From contig JAWZYU010000018.1 of NCBI GenBank assembly GCA_038380435.1, positions 53,717,751 through 53,781,750 of the forward strand: DNA of 64,000 nt, in the 5' to 3' direction. Origin of the DNA: Ryuthela nishihirai. Taxonomy: Eukaryota; Arthropoda; Arachnida; Araneae; Heptathelidae. Under the pieces are notes generated by a model. That model had not been told where the DNA came from and did no database searches. It saw nothing but the letters and a program-made list of their open reading frames with translations. Shown here piece after piece: positions 1 through 11,900 of this stretch (position 1 is its first letter; every line of letters starts with the position of its first letter). The translations under genes and the position numbers were made by a program.

Positions 1-233
1 TACATTGTATTGTATCAGCCCGCCATACACACAACCTCGGAGGTATTGCATCGTCTGATGCAATGTAGTTGAGTCATGACAACGCTGCTTTACGATCTCG
101 GACAAAAGTTAATGCAATCGTTAGTTGCAAGCGACGTCTCGTAGGGTGAGCAAGTCTTTTGAGCGACTCCTATTTACACCTGAGTCATAAGTACAACATA
201 AGTAATCCTTGCAGTTGTAATCCAGCAGTAGTG
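1..233. other. No recognised feature at left edge
   Basis: Unremarkable sequence before the broken multicopy ORF. No open frame, repeat or exon of the downstream part of the TMEM145-like gene was recognised. Confidence 0.5.
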
Positions 234-1914
234 ATGCCCCGTAACTGTGTTAATAGTGGAGATACATTTTTTTTTACATTTGTGGGGAAGTGACGTTTGC
301 AAGCCAGAAAAGGGCCATTACTCCAATAGTGAAAGCAGCGTATGAGTTTTATTTTGGATGCAAGATTGGGAACCAGAACAAGTCCTGGGTCCCACACATA
401 TGCTACAGTACGTGTGCGAGAAATCTTCTGAAGTGGCTGAAAAGAGAAAAAGTGGCGATGCCGCCTGCTGTTCCAATGGTTTGGAGAGAGCCAAGCAATC
501 CCACAAATGACTCTTACTTCTGCATGGTTCCTCCTGTTTCTGGAGGCATCAAGGAAAAAGAAGTGGACAATAGCGTACCCGAATATACAATCTGCTCTCC
601 GACCAGTTCCGCACGTGAAGGCCTTCCCGTTCCCGACCTTCAAAAGAATTTTCCATCGATTCAGACGATGAGGAGGGAGGCGAACCGGCTTCGAGTTCTC
701 TGCAGCCTTCAGTGTCTAATGTTGTTCCATATGTCTGTCACGATGCATCATCTGTGCCACATATTTTCACCGAAGAAGAAATGAACGATCTTGTTCACGA
801 TCTGGAGCTGTTCAAGGCCAGAGTAGAGCTATGTGGATCAAGACTTAACAATGGAATCTTCTCAAGGAAAATGTCCGAGTGACTTCGTTTCGAACTCGTC
901 GTAATATTTGCTATAACAACTACTTCAGAGAGAAAGATGACCTTGTGTTCTGCTCCGATGTAGATGGCCTAATGAATGCCCTTGGGATAAACATTACCCT
1001 CAAGTATGACGACTATTCATAGACTCCTCGAAATTGAGTCTCAAGGCGGTGTTGCTGCATAGTGGAAATCGATTTCCATCCATTCTGGTCGGATATTCGT
1101 CTGCATGAAAGAAACCTACAACAACCTAAAACAGATGTTGAACTATCTGCAATACAGCAAATATGGCTAGCATTTCTGTTGTGACTTGAAGGTAGCTCTG
1201 TTGATATCTCTGCTGCTGGGATATACGAAGTATTGCTGTTTCTTATATGAATGGGAATGGGACAAAGACTTTGCACTACATGAAGAGAAACTGGTCTCAG
1301 AGGAAATCTCTGAAGGTCGGAGAGAAGAATGTGGAACACCCAGCACTGGCAGAAATGCACAAAATCTTGCTACCGTCCCTACACATCAAACTCGGTGTGA
1401 TGATAAACTTCGTAAAAGCCTTGGACCAGACTGCATCAGCTTTCAAGTACTTGGCTGACAAATTCCCTCGACTCAGTGAAGCGAAAATTAAAGAGGGAAT
1501 TTTTCTAGGTCCTCAGATCCGCAAGCTGTTCAGAGACCAGATGTTCGACAACCTGCTTCAAGGTGACAAGAAAAAGATTTGGGATTCATTTCGTCTGGTG
1601 TCAACTAAATTCCTCGGGAATGTCAAGACAGACAACTACAAGAAACTGGTTAAGGACATGTATCTGAATCGCAAACTTGGCTGCAATATGTCCTTAAAGA
1701 TCTACTTTCTCCATTCCAACTTAAATTTCTTCCCTGACAACTGCTTCATGGTTAGTGATTAGCACGGTGAACTTTTCACCAGGACATTGCAATGATGGAG
1801 AAAGAGTAGCTGAGAGACTAGTTCACTTCACTGTTGGCTGACTACTGTTCGACTCTCGCCAGAGATGATCCTGAGCAGCTGTATAAGCGACGGGCAAAGC
1901 GACGTCGGAAGTAG
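234..1914 (+). pseudogene. Broken copy of a multicopy invertebrate ORF family ('MPRNCVNSGD' type), probably transposon-derived
   Basis: A plus-strand protein can be followed through frameshifts and stops: 'MPRNCVNSGD' at 234, 'VTFASQKRAITPIVKAAY' from about 282, 'CYSTCARNLLKWLKREK', 'AMPPAVPMVWREP', 'FTEEEMNDLVHDLEL' near 768, 'PSLHIKLGVMINFVKALD', 'AKIKEGIFLGPQIRKLF', 'LGCNMSLKIYFLHSNL' near 1700, then a stop in 'VSD*HGELF' at 1759 and basic 'YKRRAKRRRK' to about 1914. This family recurs in many copies in spiders, aphids and hydra and is usually annotated as uncharacterised. The N-terminus has a Cys pattern suggesting metal binding. At least four frame breaks and one in-frame stop make this copy dead. 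Function unknown. Confidence 0.65.
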
Positions 1915-2399
1915 AAGCGGAGTTTTACCAATACATGTCATATGTACGTATTACTCTATTATATAGTAAACTATTGCAGATTTCTCAGAAATCGTAGCCA
2001 ATTTTGCATTTTCATTGTCATATTCGTGTCCAACACCTAGAAATCTTTAAGAAATGGTTACTTTTATATCATAGGCATGACGTTTATGAAAATTTGTTTC
2101 CCAGTGTATTCGTAGGAACTTCATCCACTCTTTCCGTCTCTGAAGATAAGAATTTCTATTTACGAAGCATGTATATAAGCTTATTTCTCACGGGGAGAAA
2201 GCTGGGAAGTGTAATAGAGATTATTTTGCTGCATAAAATTAATTCAAACATTTTGAAATTAGCTGAAGTTGCATTTCACAGACAGAAAACTTTTCGTGAA
2301 CCTGATAATAGGAAGAATGTAGTCAGGTAAAATACAGGTGGAAATGAATTCTGCACAAACTGTGTATTCAATTCCAAAACCCTAAAATGTTGGTTGAAG
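1915..2399. other. AT-rich stretch, nothing recognised
   Basis: A 108-codon open frame starts at 2004 but its composition looks like translated AT-rich DNA and no motif is visible, so I do not call it a gene. Confidence 0.4.
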
Positions 2400-3065
2400 A
2401 TTTATCGACTGTCCAATTAAAGTTCCTTCAATACAAGATGATCATATGTGGTACTAACTACAAAGCGCCATAAAGATTCGATAATATTGGCTGCTTCAGA
2501 CCTTGCATTCAGAGGAAGGTTTGTATCAAGGTTAAACGTCTGCAGAAGGTTTCATTAGAAGAGTCTTTATGCTTAACGACTCGCTGTGTTCCTTTTACCC
2601 CTAAACAGAGAGAATCACGTTTGAATTACAGTCGACGACATCTCGACTACTGGGCCTACAAAAAATGGGTAATGCTCTCTTTACAGATGCGTCGCAATTC
2701 AGTCATCAAATATATTTTTGGCAGACATTAACCTAGAGATAATGGGGAACAGATTCCACCACATTAGGTGATGTAATCTTTCCTATTATCTCTCCATCAG
2801 CATCAGCGAAAGAGATAAATATGGATGTCATGATTCGATGCTCTGGACAAACATCACGGTCACTTGCTACTTAAGCCTCCGTATGTTCTCTTCAGGAGGC
2901 ACTGTAACAGGTGTTAGGAATCAAGATGAGATAATAAACATTTATGTTCGCCAGTCCGTTTTTAGAAGAAACTTTCCTTTAATGGACCATAATTCGGTCC
3001 ACACAGATCTCGTCTAATGGATCCGTGCCTATAAAATTGAATTATATGCCTTGTGGACTCGCCAG
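2400..3065 (+). pseudogene. Tc1-like transposase relic
   Basis: Scattered plus-strand pieces follow the order of a Tc1-type DDE transposase: 'VPLTPKQRESRLNYSRRHL' and 'YWAYKKWVM' near 2595-2680 (end of the HTH half and start of the catalytic half), 'DKYGCHDSMLW' near 2815, 'GTVTGVRNQDEIINIYVRQ' near 2898, and 'FPLMDHNSVHTDLV' near 2975-3015, the family's D-N motif. It is riddled with frameshifts and stops. No inverted termini were found. It differs from the younger Tc1 family at 13.3, 43, 48.8 and 58 kb. Confidence 0.6.
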
Positions 3066-4380
3066 CAAACCATTACTTATTGAAACATCAGCCATCCAGG
3101 TTCTATGAAAATTTCAAAGTGAAAATTTACACATTATTGAGCACATGGCATTTAACATACGCTTTATGATTAATATTTGCTAAACAGAACAATTTCAGGA
3201 GCAGCAGTACTGAAAATGCAAACGATAAGTTAAAAAATTGTTTTCCAAAATTCATATTAGAACTAAAATAAAAGCTTAACCAGTTACAAATGATGGGCTA
3301 TCCGCCCTCCATACTCTTGGACAACATAATTCAGTAGAGTTTTCCACTGTCATATTGCTTCTGATCTTTGATCATAAGGAACTAAAAGCTACCATTCCTC
3401 AATCTTTTGAACACAGCTCTTATAACTGATCGAAAGACTGTATCTAGTCACGTGACAACACACAGAAAAAAAAATCATCTTTCGCACTTATCACGTGCTA
3501 TTTTACAGTCAGTGAACTTTCATGTGGGTTCATTTCTTTTACGAGTTCCTATCTAGAATCAAGAATATAATTCCTATCTCTAAATCAAGAAAATAAAGAA
3601 TCAAGAAAAGAAAATAGAAAGAACTAGAATCAAGAACATAATGCCTATCTATATATGTATATATATTATACACGCACCATACAGGACAATAATTTCAATT
3701 CATACGTTATTTAGAATAACTAAATTTCTTTAATCTAAAGATGGCTGTTTTGAAATGAGACATTGTATCTACTCCCAATTATATGTATTAATTTAAAATT
3801 AATATATCAATTAATTTAAAATTATTTTTAGCTTTTTAATATTTAAATGATCTTAAAAACAGAAATTATTGCCCATTGCTTGTGACCAACCAACTACGTA
3901 GAGTGTACAGAAAGCTTTTATTACTATAATGGATACAAGATTCCGTTACACGTGTATAACACGTATACGTTGTTGGGCTACACAAAACTAACCTTCAAAG
4001 TAATCTCCGGCATACACGATGCATTTGCGCTAATACAGAACCCAGGATTGGAATCCTGTTTGGGAAAATTATGATGAGCACTGTCCTTAATAAGGATTAT
4101 TTGCTTACACTGCTCTTTGTCGGTTGTCATTAGTGCCGCACTTTAATTAAAACAAAATGTTTATCAGTTTATCAAGGTAGGAAAAATACTTTGGTGATTA
4201 TTGCTTTTCTCCATACAGGCCTCTCAATTTACTACTCATAAAATGACCAAGGCTCTTGAACTTCAGGCGACTGGCTTACATAGCCCATAGAACAGAAAAC
4301 GATTCTTGGCACCCAATAGTTTGGATCACCAGCGACGCACTCTCCCGCTAACCTGCCTGTACTCTTTGTTCTGCTTTGTT
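3066..4380. other. AT-rich stretch, no gene seen
   Basis: Low-complexity A/T-rich DNA with short (ta) runs near 3650-3670. No open frame with recognisable motifs, and no exon of the TMEM145-like gene. Confidence 0.4.
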
Positions 4381-7240
4381 ATTTATTTATTATACATTAC
4401 AACAATGGGAGGTCCTTCCACAGGCTTTACCAAAAATATTTGAGGTTTAAAATGATAAAATACATTTCGAGGAAAGAACAATATCACATATTTTGTTTTA
4501 TTGCATAATGTTTAAATTTCGCTCCGACACGGTTTTATAAATAAGTTGAAAAAATATTTTTTATTATTACATAATATTTGAATTTCGCTCCGTGTCGGTT
4601 TTGAACATAGGTTATCAAATAAAAGTTTAGTTTTTTTTTCAATATTTATGTATCGAATATGTTCGACAATTTGGAGTAGAGCGCGTCGGACAAATGGGCA
4701 ACTAATTTTTTTGTTTTTTTGTTAATTGGTTTAGTATATCTACGATTAGAACCAAATGTGTTTTCCTGCCGTCATTGATAATCGGGCGTCTTCAACGTCC
4801 GATCAATGAGAGTGGAGAAATATTTTCATTGGTCGCTTCAGAGCGCTGTTTAGATTTCAATCCTAAATTCTGCTCCAAAGCGGAGTGGAAATAGAAATTC
4901 AAATAATAATTTATAGATCTTAGGCCTTTTTAATTCCGAAGGGTGATTTAAAATGAGATCAGTTTTGAATTCTTGAATTTCGAGTTTTTCTAAAGCGGAA
5001 AAGATTATAGATCTTTGTCGATCATATTTTGTGCAATTTAAAAGAATATGGTGTATGTTTTCCGGGATAGAACAAGTCAGACAGTTTGGGGATCTGATAT
5101 TTTTTGCTTATATTTAAATTGGTTTAGCATGGCTGTGTTTGTACGTAGACGGTGTAGAATTTTGATTTCATGCCTTGTAAATAGCAGAGGTACAATCTTG
5201 GATATGTTTTACGAAAGTTGAAAACGGAAATTTTCCTTAAAGAATGAATAGTTTTGAAAAAACTTTTCCGTGAGGTTGAATTCAATATATTTTAGTTCTA
5301 ATTTAACGGTATAGAAGAAGTTAAATACATTTTCGATGTGGGGTAAAGAATGGGCATCCCTTGTCAATAAATCAAATATAGTCATTTTCTGGGATCCCAA
5401 AATGACTTGAGATGCATTGTAGAGAGATTTTATCGTTATTATTATTATAATTGTTCGTGTTTGAAGTCAGAATTTCAGTCACGTAGTAATTATAATTTGA
5501 CAGCCCAGCTTCCTGTTGCAAAGTTTGGATGGCCCCTTTTGAGTCGATAAATATTACAATGTTAGAATTTTTGAAGTTTTGAGAAATCCATTCATAGGCC
5601 TTAACAATTGCAAAAAGTTCTGCTTGAATGATTGGGGTCAAATCAGGTAGTTTGAAAGCTAAAGAGAAGCTTTTTTGTGGGATGTAAAGTGCTGCTGCAG
5701 CAGAGTGTGATTGGGTGATGACGTGATTTTAAAATGAATACGTGATTTTAAATATTTATTATGTGAGTGAAATTTGACGAGGGAAATAATTGCTTCATTA
5801 GGAAGTTCATTTTTGGACTTCAGGGCAGGAATTTTCGTATGGATAGAAGGTTTGATGGGTGTCCATTCTGCAACTAAGTCTGTGATATCCCCTTTGAGGA
5901 GTTTATCCTGTTGGTTGTTAAAATGTTCATGTAAAATTTGATCTTTTGAATGAAATTGAAATAGTTACTATTTTTAAAATTTGTATGAAATGGATGCCAG
6001 GCGAATTTATATTGTAATTTTAAATAATATTTAATCAACAGGATTTTTTGGCGAATTTCAAATGGTGGAAAGGCCGTTTCAGCAATTAAGGAGAGTGTAG
6101 GGCAATTATTAGGTAAACCAAGTGCGATTTTTAGGCATCTATTTTGGATGGTATTTATTTTTTTGAATTTAGATGAGTGTGGGCCTGTAATAAATTCTAG
6201 TCCATATTCTATTTTTGCTCGGATTAAGTTTTTATATAAATTTATCATGTGTACTTGGAGAGTGCCTTTAAATTTAGATGTGAAAAATTTTAACTAATTG
6301 GGCAATTTTAAACCCTTGGTATATTGGTTTTCTAAATGGTAAAACCAATTGAATATTGAATCTAGATGTATACCTAAAATTTTACATTTTAATTTTTTGG
6401 TGAATTCTTTCTGAGTTAATTTGTTGCCTTCTGTTGAAGAAAGGGATACAAAATGTTTTTTAACATTTAGTTTCAGGTGCTATTTTTTGAAGTATAAGTT
6501 TAAAAGATTTAATTGTTTCTGTATTTTGTTCTGAAGAAAGTCGTCATCAGGGTTAAAGGCCCAGATTAAAATATCATCAGCATAGCTGGTGAAAGAAATA
6601 TTTTCTTCAATAATACTTTTGATATCACTTAAATAGAGATTGAAGAGAAGTGGGGACAAAATAGAGCCCTGAGATAGGCTTTGCTTTAATGAATATGTTT
6701 TTGAAAGTAAAGAATCGATTTTGACCTGGAATTGTCTCTTTAAGAGAAATTCAGTAATGAAATGAAGACAATTGGAAATAATATTAATTTTTATAAGTTT
6801 TAAGATAAGTCCCTGAATCCACACAGAAACAAAGGCCTGTGTTAGGTCTAGGGAAATGGCCAAAAGTGTGTTTTTCTTTTTATTTGCTAGATGAATGTCA
6901 TGTAGTAGTAAGGAGATGCATTCCTTAGATGATCTATTTTTTCTGAAGCCAAAAAAATATTTCTGGAAGGATATTGTTGGATTCAAGAAACCAGTTAAGT
7001 CTCTTCAGGACAATTCTTTCGAATAGTTTCAAAGAGTTTGATAATAAGGAGATAAACCTGTATGAGGATATTAAGTTAGCTGGCTTATCTGGTTTTAGCA
7101 GAAAAATTATTATAACCTTTTTCCACGCCAATGGATAGGTGTGTTTTTCCCAGATGAAGTTGAAAATGTTTAACAATTTTTTTTCCAGACAGGAGGGAGA
7201 TGTTTGAAAGTTTTATTAAGGATGCCATTAGCTCCACGTG
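4381..7240 (-). mobile_element. Non-LTR retrotransposon with reverse transcriptase and RNase H, 5'-truncated
   Basis: Minus-strand frames give, in order: an RT finger/palm start ('PLAWKKVIIIFLLKPDKPA', 'SSYRFISLLSNSLKLFERI') at 7176-6950; 'ISLDLTQAF' (motif A), 'SLSQGSILSPLLFNLYLSD' and 'SYADD' (motif C) down to 6480; a thumb/connection segment ('NTIQNRCLKIALGLP') at 6248-5874; an RNase H domain with 'IQAELFAIVKAYEW', 'IFIDSKGA' and 'SHFGIPEND' at 5641-5372; and a C-terminal 'CLTCSIPENIHHILLNCTKY' zinc-knuckle-like segment near 5090-5035. This is the layout of jockey-superfamily LINEs with RNase H. The endonuclease half is missing. Several frameshifts and stops inactivate it. The tail toward 4381 ends in AAATAAATAAAT-like sequence, and the 3' UTR carries a short direct repeat near 4490 and 4560. 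Confidence 0.8.
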
Positions 7241-8261
7241 TTGATTTTTAATTAATATTTTTAATGGCCGTTTCCAAAAAAGGTTTTTCCTTTTCTTTCT
7301 TGTTCCCCTTCCATGATGACGTCGGTTTTGACTGACGAATCAGGCAATACGGCGCAAATCCATTTTGAATTGCAGGAAGGGTTTATTTTGACGTGCTCGT
7401 GGTGATAAAGAAATAAACCTAACCTGGTAAAGGAGGGAGGGGAGATTGGCTGTTCCGGGCAACCTGGTTGATCATGACTATAAAAGTTTTCTAAACAAAA
7501 TGGGAGTTTTTTCGCGTTTTTGCCTACGTTAGCTCGCTAGCTTTTAACAGTTGCTGATTGGAACAACGGGTTTGCTTATGTTCCGATTCAAGTCAGAGTG
7601 AATAGCATGGATAATCAAGTAGAAATAATCAGTAGTGGTAACTGCACGCCTGATTTAAAATTCTCATTCGTTGCTGACAGGAAGCGAAATAGGCAAATAT
7701 AATTTATATGCTGTTCTTCTGAATAAGATGTTATGAACTAGGGAAATACTTACAGATGGAGAGTTCACATTTCAGTCTGACTATGCACCTTGTCATCGGA
7801 CAAGTAGCATTTTCAAAGCAACCAAAGCCCTTCTTGACGATTCCAGATATTATCATCCTAGATATACAGGAATCAATCGAAGTGATAATCCATTTCTAGA
7901 ACTATTTATTGAAAACTGGATAATGGAAAAAAGTAGCCCGTTCAAAGACCAAAAAATACTGTCATATTACTAAAAATAGAAGTTGGCTGAAAAACTCTTA
8001 ATGTGTCAAAAATAATTGTTTGTTTAATATTATTTTCAAATAAGTTTTGGTTACTAGCGTAACGTTATTAGTTCGTATTTTGTGTTAAAGATTTGAAATA
8101 TTTTGTCAATATATATATATATTTCTTACATTTTTTGCCATAACCCTTAATTCGATAGAAGTATTTCAATTATGTTTCAATATTTAAAATGTACATACTT
8201 TCTGAGGAAAATACTATGGATTAATATAAATTTAAATTAGTCTACATGCATATGTATATAC
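7241..8261. other. Repeat debris, no gene
   Basis: A segment at about 7399-7447 containing 'aaataaacctaacc' and 'ggggagattgg' recurs near 16575-16790, where it is split by SINE2. A (ta) run lies at 8108-8122. I see no exon of the TMEM145-like gene or other coding signal. Confidence 0.45.
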
Positions 8262-8323
8262 TAGTGGCCGAATGTTTATTGCACTTGGCTACTGATCAAA
8301 GAGACTGAGGTTCGAGCCCAAAG
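8262..8323 (+). repeat. SINE2 head fragment (tRNA-like)
   Basis: Carries the SINE2 tRNA-like head ('agtggccgaatg' and 'cttggctactgatc', then a B-box-like 'ggttcgagccc'). It stops where SINE1 begins in the opposite orientation. Confidence 0.55.
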
Positions 8324-8697
8324 TGTTGGGTTGTTTTACCTCTCAGTAGCACTTTTTTTGCACACAATGAGCTAAAAGGCCAAGTCTCAAGGACCCGAGA
8401 AGGTTGGGATAGGGGACCCACTGGACAGCTATTAGGAGACATATGGAAGGCCTCCGGTCAAGGTCATCCAGCGTATTCTTTAACGTGCACATGGTATGGC
8501 TCTCCCACACAAGGCACACGGGCCACGGCTTAACGTCCTATCCGACGGATGGCTGCCTTTTCAAGTCCATCGGTATCCTCGAGGGTAGGACGGGTGTTTT
8601 GGGGGACTTAAATCTCAACACTGGTCCGGCTGGGATTCGAACTTGGGAACTGCATATTACGAACCTAGCACGCTACTGACTGAGCTACCCCCGCCCC
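8324..8697 (-). repeat. SINE1 copy, nearly full length
   Basis: Reads on the minus strand from a tRNA-like head ('ggggcgggggtagctcagt', B-box 'gttcgaatcccagc') through the shared body to the tail 'aaaacaacccaac'. It is diverged from the younger copies at 15911 and 46703 by many point changes. It sits directly downstream, in gene orientation, of exon 8b. Confidence 0.8.
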
Positions 8698-8747
8698 ATC
8701 GAGCACTGGGTAAGGCATGGATGTTTTAAAAGTTTAGAGTTTCTTAC

Positions 8748-8920
8748 CATTTGCTGGTAAAAGAAAAGCAAGACGTATACTATTGCATAAACTGTCATGA
8801 AGATTGCTATCTTCAAGTATGTTATGTTTTTCAGTCTTAATCTAGTGATAGTGTATTCCTTGACTATAAGGATTAATAGGAGAAACAAAAGTAGTGTGCT
8901 AATTGAGTCTAGTTCTTTTT
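8748..8920 (-). CDS. TMEM145/GPR180-like gene, exon 8b (tandem duplicate of 8a)
   Basis: 173 bp, the same length, phase and exon boundaries as 8a, between acceptor 'ctttgatttttcag' and donor 'gtaagaaac'. It is open throughout and differs from 8a at 18 positions by my count (about 90% identity); 4 are synonymous. Conserved residues are changed: 'VKEYTITRLRL' instead of 'AKGYTITRGRL', and 'QQM' for 'QKR' at the end. It could be a mutually exclusive alternative exon or a duplicate that is starting to decay; intact splice sites favour the first, the high share of replacement changes favours the second. Confidence 0.7.
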
Positions 8921-11900
8921 CTGAAAAATCAAAGATAAATGTTGTTTTTTAAAGTTCTACTTCCTCGGTGTTGTTTTCTGCTGCAATCCGGCCATTCTCA
9001 CATACTGTGGTGTATAAACTGACAGGCTCCTGTCAGACCTCTGTGGTAGGCAGCTGCTTGAAGGTTTCTTTTTAATATACCAATGTACAGCACTACGCAA
9101 TTTTTAGCCTTTAACTAATTATTAATTTACTAACTGAAATGCAAAGATTTTATTTTCCTCTATGGTGATGCAAGATTTTAAACAGCTGTACAGAAGGCCG
9201 GAATCTGTCGATAGCGAATGCCCACTCCTCACATACGCATACTTGAGAAATAAGTGTTACAGGCAGAAAAATTGTTAAAATTATTTACATTTCATGCATT
9301 TCTCAAGTCCTCTAAAACGATGGGGAAATGTTATACAGCAATGAAAATTCAGTCTCTTGGCTCCTTTACCTTTTTCTGGTGTGATTGAGTTTCTTTCCCC
9401 CCTCCGCCCACTTTTTAGTTTTTTCCAGATCGGGCCTGACTCTGCATATAGTTATTGAGTAATAACAAGACAATTAAAACTATGGATACCATATTAAGAG
9501 TTTCTTACCCTTTTCTGGTATAAGAAAAGCAAGACATATACTATTGCATAAACTGTCATGAAGATTGCTATCTTCAAGTATGATATACTTTTCAGTCTTC
9601 CTCTAGTGATAGTATATCCCTTGGCTATAAGGATTAAGAGGAGAAGCAAAAGTAGGGTGCTAATTGATTCTAGTCCTTTTCCTGAAAAAACAAAGATGAA
9701 TGTTGTTTGTAAAGTTATACAATTTTTATCATGTTAAACTAAATAGAGATATCAGTAATTTTCAATCACATATGCACAGGGATGGATCTAGGGAAGGTGG
9801 AGAACGCCATGGTCACCCTTTAACCTGTGCATATTTCACTCATTTTTCATGAAAATTTTTATAAACCTCAAATACGACGGGGAAATATTACACAGCAATG
9901 GAAATACAGTATCTTATCCCTCCTATCGCTTTCCCTTGCTCTGTTGTGGTCAACTGATGTAATCTTCACTGGCCTTCAGTGGTAAGGGTAGGGGACGTTC
10001 AACACTTAAAATTTATAATGAGGTTCCAGGATTATTTAATCCAGTGCCAGTGTCTTTGAGTATTGATCGAGTTAATAGTTCTGCCCAATACTATGCAACC
10101 TTTGAGAGGAATGATATCCCACCACGATGTATTCACCTTTGTTTGATGGATAATCGGAAGACACTTGTTACAAACTTAACATGAGCTTTATTACATCCTT
10201 CTCATCAGGGTTGCCCTCTTGTTGCCGGGATACGTCTTAGGAGGTTGTCTATCGTTTCTAGTGATTCTGTTCTCTGTTAGTCGCACAGGCTGATTAGTAT
10301 TAGTCACAGTGATACATAAATGTGGCACAGACCTGGCGTTACGTATGGTCAAACAGATCTTTGAAACATAAATGTGGTCACACAGACCTGCTGTTACGTA
10401 TGATCACCCAGATCCTTGATACATATAGTCACACAGACTATTCTTAGGGTTGAATCTATCAACCCTTCCTGAGACCTTTCTTCCAGAATCTCAGTCTCCA
10501 AGAAACGCCGACTCCCTCCTGACGTACGATCGAGTCTCTCTTATTTCCGCTCGCTCCTCTTTCTCTCCTGTCGCTCATGCTCTCAAGGTTAACAAGGTCG
10601 CAAAGTCACAACAGCGCCCACGCACCACCCAGCAGTGCCCTAAGGTGTCATCCAGCGGGCAACACCTTGCGAACGAACAAATGAAGACGGGGGAGGGTGC
10701 CTCATCACAATTGCCGGCAGTGACAGTAGCTTCCCTTCCTATCAGGGAAGTAGATCACCTCCTAGGTTCTCACACTTTCTTTGCTTTTCGCGCACTAGGT
10801 GAAGTGTCATCAACTCGACGTTCCCAGCCAACATAAATAGCTACAGGCAACAACCATATCACAAGAACAAAATAGACAGATATCATAATATATACATTAG
10901 CAATAGAAATTATTATCATTAAAATATCACTATCTCTGACATATACTACATTATTAGGCACTTATAAAAATATATACAAAAAATCACTCAATTTATTATG
11001 CAAGTGATACTACACCCCTGTACCGTTTTACTCTGACAATCTGACATATACTACATTATTAGTGATCTCTGACATATACTACATTATTAGGCACTTATAA
11101 AAATATATACAAAAAATCACTCAATTTATTATGCAAGTGATACTACACCCCTGTACCGTTGTATCGGAAGACACTTGTTACAAACTTAACATGAGCTTTA
11201 TTACATCCTTCTCATCAGGGTTGCCTTCCTGAATCTCGATCCCGTCACTTACTCTTTATTTTTTCCAAATCCAGGCCTTCGCATAATAATTCTGCATTTC
11301 ATATTATATTACTTTTCATTTAACGTGAATACTAATTCAGATACATCATTCAGTAATTTCTTTATTAAGCTTTTTATGGAATGAGACAAGATATTCTAAC
11401 GATCTCAATCAAATCTGTTTCAGTAGCGATTTCCAATGACATGCGTTCAGTATTTAAAGAGTTGGGAAGCTGAAACATTTAGCAAGTTAGATCATTGTGC
11501 AAAAATAATTTAAAATTGGCTAAAATTAACATAATTATTACAAAATTGATAAAAATATTCATACACGTGTTAGTGCAGTTTAGTACAGTAAATTCCCTGT
11601 TATCCGGCATTTATGGAGGAACGGGGGTTGCCTCTGCATTCCCCGTAAATGTTAACCCTGCCCGAAGATGTCTGGCTACAGGCTTCTGCAGAAGACATGC
11701 TGCTTGTCATATCGGCTTCCTTCAGAGCAAGACTGGATGCTACCTGTTAAACGAATTTGCCGGTTGCATGAGGAATATTTTTTTATAGAAACCTAATACA
11801 ATAGGTACAATCTTGTATTTAAGCCTTAAATAAAAATAATAATAAATACCCCCTCAAGCAGCTGCTTGCCACAGAGGTCTGACAGGAACCTGTCAGTTTA

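Noticed and set aside
2004..2330. 108-codon plus-strand frame
   Set aside because: AT-biased composition and no motifs; chance frame in AT-rich DNA.
8685..8888. 67-codon minus frame starting with Met as a small stand-alone membrane protein
   Set aside because: It is exon 8b read past its splice sites into SINE1; the family alignment and splice signals define the exon as 8748-8920.
10450..10836. 128-codon plus-strand frame as a gene
   Set aside because: Lies inside a repeat-bounded segment, is rich in Ser/Pro/Gln without a domain, and has no supporting context.
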